NCBI GenBank assembly: GCA_036278875.1
Contig: DASUKF010000020.1
Span: 1-35,059, forward strand
Reading direction: 5' to 3'
Length of the DNA stretch: 35,059 bases
DNA from: JANWLD01 sp036278875
GTDB taxonomy: Bacteria > Patescibacteriota > Saccharimonadia > Saccharimonadales > 2-12-FULL-41-12
In this document: positions 32,950 to 35,059 of the stretch, piece after piece
How positions within the stretch are numbered: the first letter of the stretch is position 1
How the letters are laid out: each line of letters begins with the position of its first letter
The notes under the pieces: generated by a model
What the model was told of the DNA's origin: nothing
The model's input: only the letters and a program-made list of their open reading frames with translations
Database searches by the model: none
Made by a program: the position numbers and the translations under genes

Positions 32950-33405
32950 ATGCCGGACGATATGCAACCGAAGGAGCAACCAGCACAGGCAGCGGAGCCA
33001 AAAAAATCCCCGGCCGAGCTTAGCTCTGAGCAGTCTGCACCTGCTCAAGAGAAACAATCGGCTGTAGAGCCACAACCGGTTAAGGAAGAAGCCAAAGAGC
33101 CCTCTCCTCCGCCAAAATTAGCGCAACAGCATGAAGAACATCATCTTATACCTATAATTTTGGCATTGGTCCTGCTCATACTTCTGGCGGGTATAGCTAT
33201 CATCGGCGGCGATAAGATAAACAGACGTAACACTACCGAGAATGGGGGTACCACGCAACCTGTCCAAGTTCCCGAACAGACTCAATCATCACCGCAATCA
33301 CAGGATAAACAGACACTGAACGATGCCATAAACACCATAAATAACCTGTCGACTGACGAAGATACATCCGGGCAAGGTCTAAGCGACCAAAACCTCGGTC
33401 TTTGA
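32950..33405 (+). CDS. Single-pass membrane protein with disordered flanks
   Basis: The 151-residue protein has a Pro/Glu/Ala/Lys-rich N-terminal part (1-60), a short His cluster (HEEHHL, 61-66), one membrane helix at about 67-87, then a Thr/Gln/Pro-rich outer part. The composition suggests disorder on both sides. It lies 1 nt after the coiled-coil gene and may work with it; the plan (charged cytosolic tail, one helix, outer segment) echoes the 675-residue protein upstream. No family is recognised. Confidence 0.65.
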   Translation: MPDDMQPKEQPAQAAEPKKSPAELSSEQSAPAQEKQSAVEPQPVKEEAKEPSPPPKLAQQHEEHHLIPIILALVLLILLAGIAIIGGDKINRRNTTENGGTTQPVQVPEQTQSSPQSQDKQTLNDAINTINNLSTDEDTSGQGLSDQNLGL

Positions 33406-33429
33406 CCCGAGTAATTTTGAAACTATAAT
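33402..33429 (+). promoter_or_regulatory. Promoter of the Sua5 operon at leaderless distance
   Basis: TTGACC (33402-33407) and TATAAT (33424-33429) are spaced 16 nt apart, the strongest promoter match in the window. The -10 ends 9 nt before the ATG at 33439, without a Shine-Dalgarno. The -35 overlaps the stop codon of the previous gene. Confidence 0.7.
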
Positions 33430-33438
33430 ATAACCCCT

Positions 33439-34017
33439 ATGAGGGCAGAAGATACCGATGAATGCATAAAAATTCTACAAACCGGCGGCGTTACAGTCAT
33501 GCCTACGGACACCGTATACGGAGTGGTGTGCCGGGCCGCCGATGAGCATGCGGTAGAACGGCTTTACCGTCTGAAATCACGCGAGAAAAAACCGGGGACG
33601 GTCATAGCGGCGTCGATTGAACAATTAACAGGCTTAGGTATAAAACGCCGCTACCTGACGGCAGTAAGCCAGTTCTGGCCGGGAGCCGTAAGCGTTGAGA
33701 TACCGCATGACCTGGCTTATTTAAACCAGGGCACCGGCCGGCAGGCATTACGGGTGGTCAAGGAAGAATGGCTTGCGGACATGCTGGCTCAAACCGGACC
33801 GCTTCTGACCTCCAGCGCAAATCTGCCCGGCGAACCTACCTCGGCGGATATCGACGAAGCGAAAGGATACTTCTCGGACAAAGTTGATTTTTATCTGGAT
33901 GGCGGCAGGCTGGAGGCCCGAAAACCTTCCACTTTGATAAGGGTAGTAGATGACGCGATCGAGGTACTGCGCGAAGGAACTGTTAAGATAAATGAAGCAG
34001 GAGAAATTGTAAAATGA
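33439..34017 (+). CDS. Threonylcarbamoyl-AMP synthase (Sua5/YrdC)
   Basis: The 192-residue YrdC-fold enzyme makes threonylcarbamoyl-AMP for the t6A37 modification of tRNAs that read ANN codons. Conserved segments are MPTDTVYGV near the N-terminus, the basic LKSREKKPGTV, LTSSANLPGEPT with the SxN binding motif, and PSTLIRV. There is no C-terminal Sua5 extension, so the TsaC/YrdC short form fits best. The stop overlaps the next start (ATGA). Confidence 0.93.
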   Translation: MRAEDTDECIKILQTGGVTVMPTDTVYGVVCRAADEHAVERLYRLKSREKKPGTVIAASIEQLTGLGIKRRYLTAVSQFWPGAVSVEIPHDLAYLNQGTGRQALRVVKEEWLADMLAQTGPLLTSSANLPGEPTSADIDEAKGYFSDKVDFYLDGGRLEARKPSTLIRVVDDAIEVLREGTVKINEAGEIVK

Positions 34018-34346
34018 ATTTTGACGAGTATCAAAAAAAGGCGCTTACCACGGCCAGATTCAGTGATGATGAATTCAAAGATATTATGCACTGGGTGCTC
34101 GGGGTAACCGGGGAGTCAGGAGAAATAGCCGAAAAGTTCAAAAAAATCATCAGGGACAAAAATGGCAAAATAACTGATGCTGACAAAACGGAACTGGCCA
34201 AGGAAATCGGCGATGTAATCTGGTATCTGGCCGTTTTGGCCCACCATTTAGGACTGTCTTTTGAAGAAATTGCGGGAGCTAACCTAAGCAAATTACAAAG
34301 CCGTAAAAAACGTGGGGTCATCGGCGGCTCCGGAGATAATAGATAG
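34014..34346 (+). CDS. MazG-like nucleotide pyrophosphohydrolase
   Basis: The 110-residue protein matches the all-alpha NTP pyrophosphatase fold. The metal-binding motif is GESGEIAEKFKK, and the second motif is ELAKEIGDVIWYLAVLAHHLGL. Single-domain MazG-like proteins hydrolyse non-canonical or excess NTPs and are smaller than full-length MazG (about 260 residues). It overlaps the Sua5 gene by 4 nt. The precise substrate is not evident. Confidence 0.9.
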   Translation: MNFDEYQKKALTTARFSDDEFKDIMHWVLGVTGESGEIAEKFKKIIRDKNGKITDADKTELAKEIGDVIWYLAVLAHHLGLSFEEIAGANLSKLQSRKKRGVIGGSGDNR

Positions 34347-34357
34347 GGAAAGCGCAT

Positions 34358-34798
34358 ATGGATCCGAAAAAATTAGCAAAAGAATATCTTGAAAATATAA
34401 AAATTATGCAACTGGCTACGGCTGAAAATAATAAGCCTTGGGTCTGTACGGTACATTTTTATGCTGATAATGAACTTAACCTTTGGTGGTCTAGCCGGAC
34501 CGATCGTAAGCATTCACAACAGCTGGCCGGGAATTCGCAAGCTAGCGCCACTGTGCTGGTCCACGAAAATACGAGCGAAGAAGATTATGTCATTGCTATT
34601 ACCGCGACCGGTAAGGCAGAGCTGATGAAGGGCATCTCCAAGGAAGTAAAACAAGCCTATATTACCAAGCTGGACAGGCCTGCTTACTTGACGCCACCTA
34701 ACAACATGCAAGAATTCTATCGTTTAAAGCCGGAATCGATAGTGGTATTCGATACTAAAAACTTTCCAAAGGACCCGCGTCAGGAGTTTAAGCTTTAA
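34358..34798 (+). CDS. Pyridoxamine-5'-phosphate oxidase-like FMN-binding protein
   Basis: The 146-residue split-barrel protein resembles the PNPOx-like superfamily: IMQLATAENNKPWVCTVHFYADNELNLWWSS is the typical first strands, and HSQQLAGNSQASATVLVHE the following helix and strand. FMN or F420 binding is expected, but substrate is unknown. It lacks the C-terminal motif of true PdxH. The gene starts 11 nt after the MazG-like stop and overlaps the convergent Mur-ligase gene by 11 nt. Confidence 0.82.
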   Translation: MDPKKLAKEYLENIKIMQLATAENNKPWVCTVHFYADNELNLWWSSRTDRKHSQQLAGNSQASATVLVHENTSEEDYVIAITATGKAELMKGISKEVKQAYITKLDRPAYLTPPNNMQEFYRLKPESIVVFDTKNFPKDPRQEFKL

Positions 34799-35059
34799 GT
34801 TCCTTGCGGAGCCATTCGTCCAGGCTGCCGCCTCCGCCCCCGGACAGGCAGACTACAGTGTCGCCATTATCAAGATGTTTATTAATTGCATCTTTCAGAC
34901 TGTCATCCAGCTCGGCTACCTGCTTATCTGCTGGCATCTCAATATCGTTTATGAATTCCTGGGGTGATATGATCTTCTGTACAGGGTCTTCACGAGCCAG
35001 ATAGCTTGGTACCCAATATAGCTTCTTTATTCCCTGGAACAAGTTTCTGTATTCGCCAC
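34788..35059 (-). CDS. C-terminal part of a Mur ligase-like protein (probably MurC)
   Basis: The minus strand is open from the window edge to TAA at 34788, about 90 residues, so the gene starts beyond 35059. The segment KKLYWVPSYLAREDP resembles the C-terminal domain of UDP-N-acetylmuramate--alanine ligases, where a comparable 'Y-x-A-R-E' stretch occurs before a helical part. NGDTVVCLSGGGGGSLDEWLRKEL is where MurC has its DLVLxMGAGD strand and glycine loop. The ligase would act in peptidoglycan synthesis. With only the last domain visible, Mpl or another Mur ligase cannot be excluded. Confidence 0.65.
   Translation of the reverse strand, partial: GEYRNLFQGIKKLYWVPSYLAREDPVQKIISPQEFINDIEMPADKQVAELDDSLKDAINKHLDNGDTVVCLSGGGGGSLDEWLRKELKA

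Noticed and set aside
1..35059. tRNA genes, insertion sequences, CRISPR arrays, prophage genes
   Set aside because: I found no T-arm/anticodon-arm pairs, transposase motifs, regularly spaced repeats or phage proteins; gene content looks like ordinary chromosome.

Overview
The window is a gene-dense, streamlined stretch of bacterial chromosome with moderate G+C. Genes overlap by 1-11 nt or abut, and intergenic gaps are rare. TAA, TAG and TGA all act as ordinary stops, which excludes the UGA=Gly code of Gracilibacteria and Absconditabacteria. Density, many minimal or divergent proteins, an archaeal-type AspRS and several genes with a -10 box right at the start codon suggest a Patescibacteria/CPR lineage, perhaps Saccharibacteria. 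That placement is inference; there is no rRNA in the window. I saw no tRNA, insertion sequence or CRISPR.

Region 1 (1-18411) is a cell-surface glycan locus. It holds the start of a flippase-like membrane protein, a membrane-anchored GT2, a GT4, a sulfate-activation set (fused ATP sulfurylase/APS kinase plus a PAP phosphatase), a GT-C/DUF2142-like membrane protein, a tight minus-strand operon rfbB-rfbC-rfbD-rfbA-ugd, the plus-strand pair manC-manB, glmS, a second GT4, a polyprenyl-phosphate sugar transferase and a GtrA protein. Together they would supply dTDP-rhamnose, UDP-glucuronate, GDP-mannose, GlcN-6-P and PAPS, start lipid-linked assembly and modify the product.

Region 2 (18412-24439) starts with a LexA-type DNA-binding domain lacking the protease and with uppP. 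Next comes a promoter, a cobalamin riboswitch and a ribonucleotide reductase operon: catalytic subunit, a 67-residue ORF carrying the missing C-terminal CxxC tail, an R2 subunit with class Ic (chlamydial-type) residues, and a glutaredoxin/NrdH. A NadD-like gene follows. The catalytic subunit and its tail ORF lie in the same frame, separated by one amber codon and four sense codons. This is the most unusual part of the window.

Region 3 (24442-35059) holds a CPA2 cation/proton antiporter with a small upstream ORF, an iron-permease-like protein, a DsbA-like thiol oxidoreductase, a degenerate CorC-like membrane protein, an AspRS with non-discriminating features, four secreted or membrane-anchored proteins of unknown role (one with PEGA-like and beta-propeller domains), a structured intergenic segment, a Sua5-mazG-PNPOx-like run, and the 3' end of a probable Mur ligase gene.
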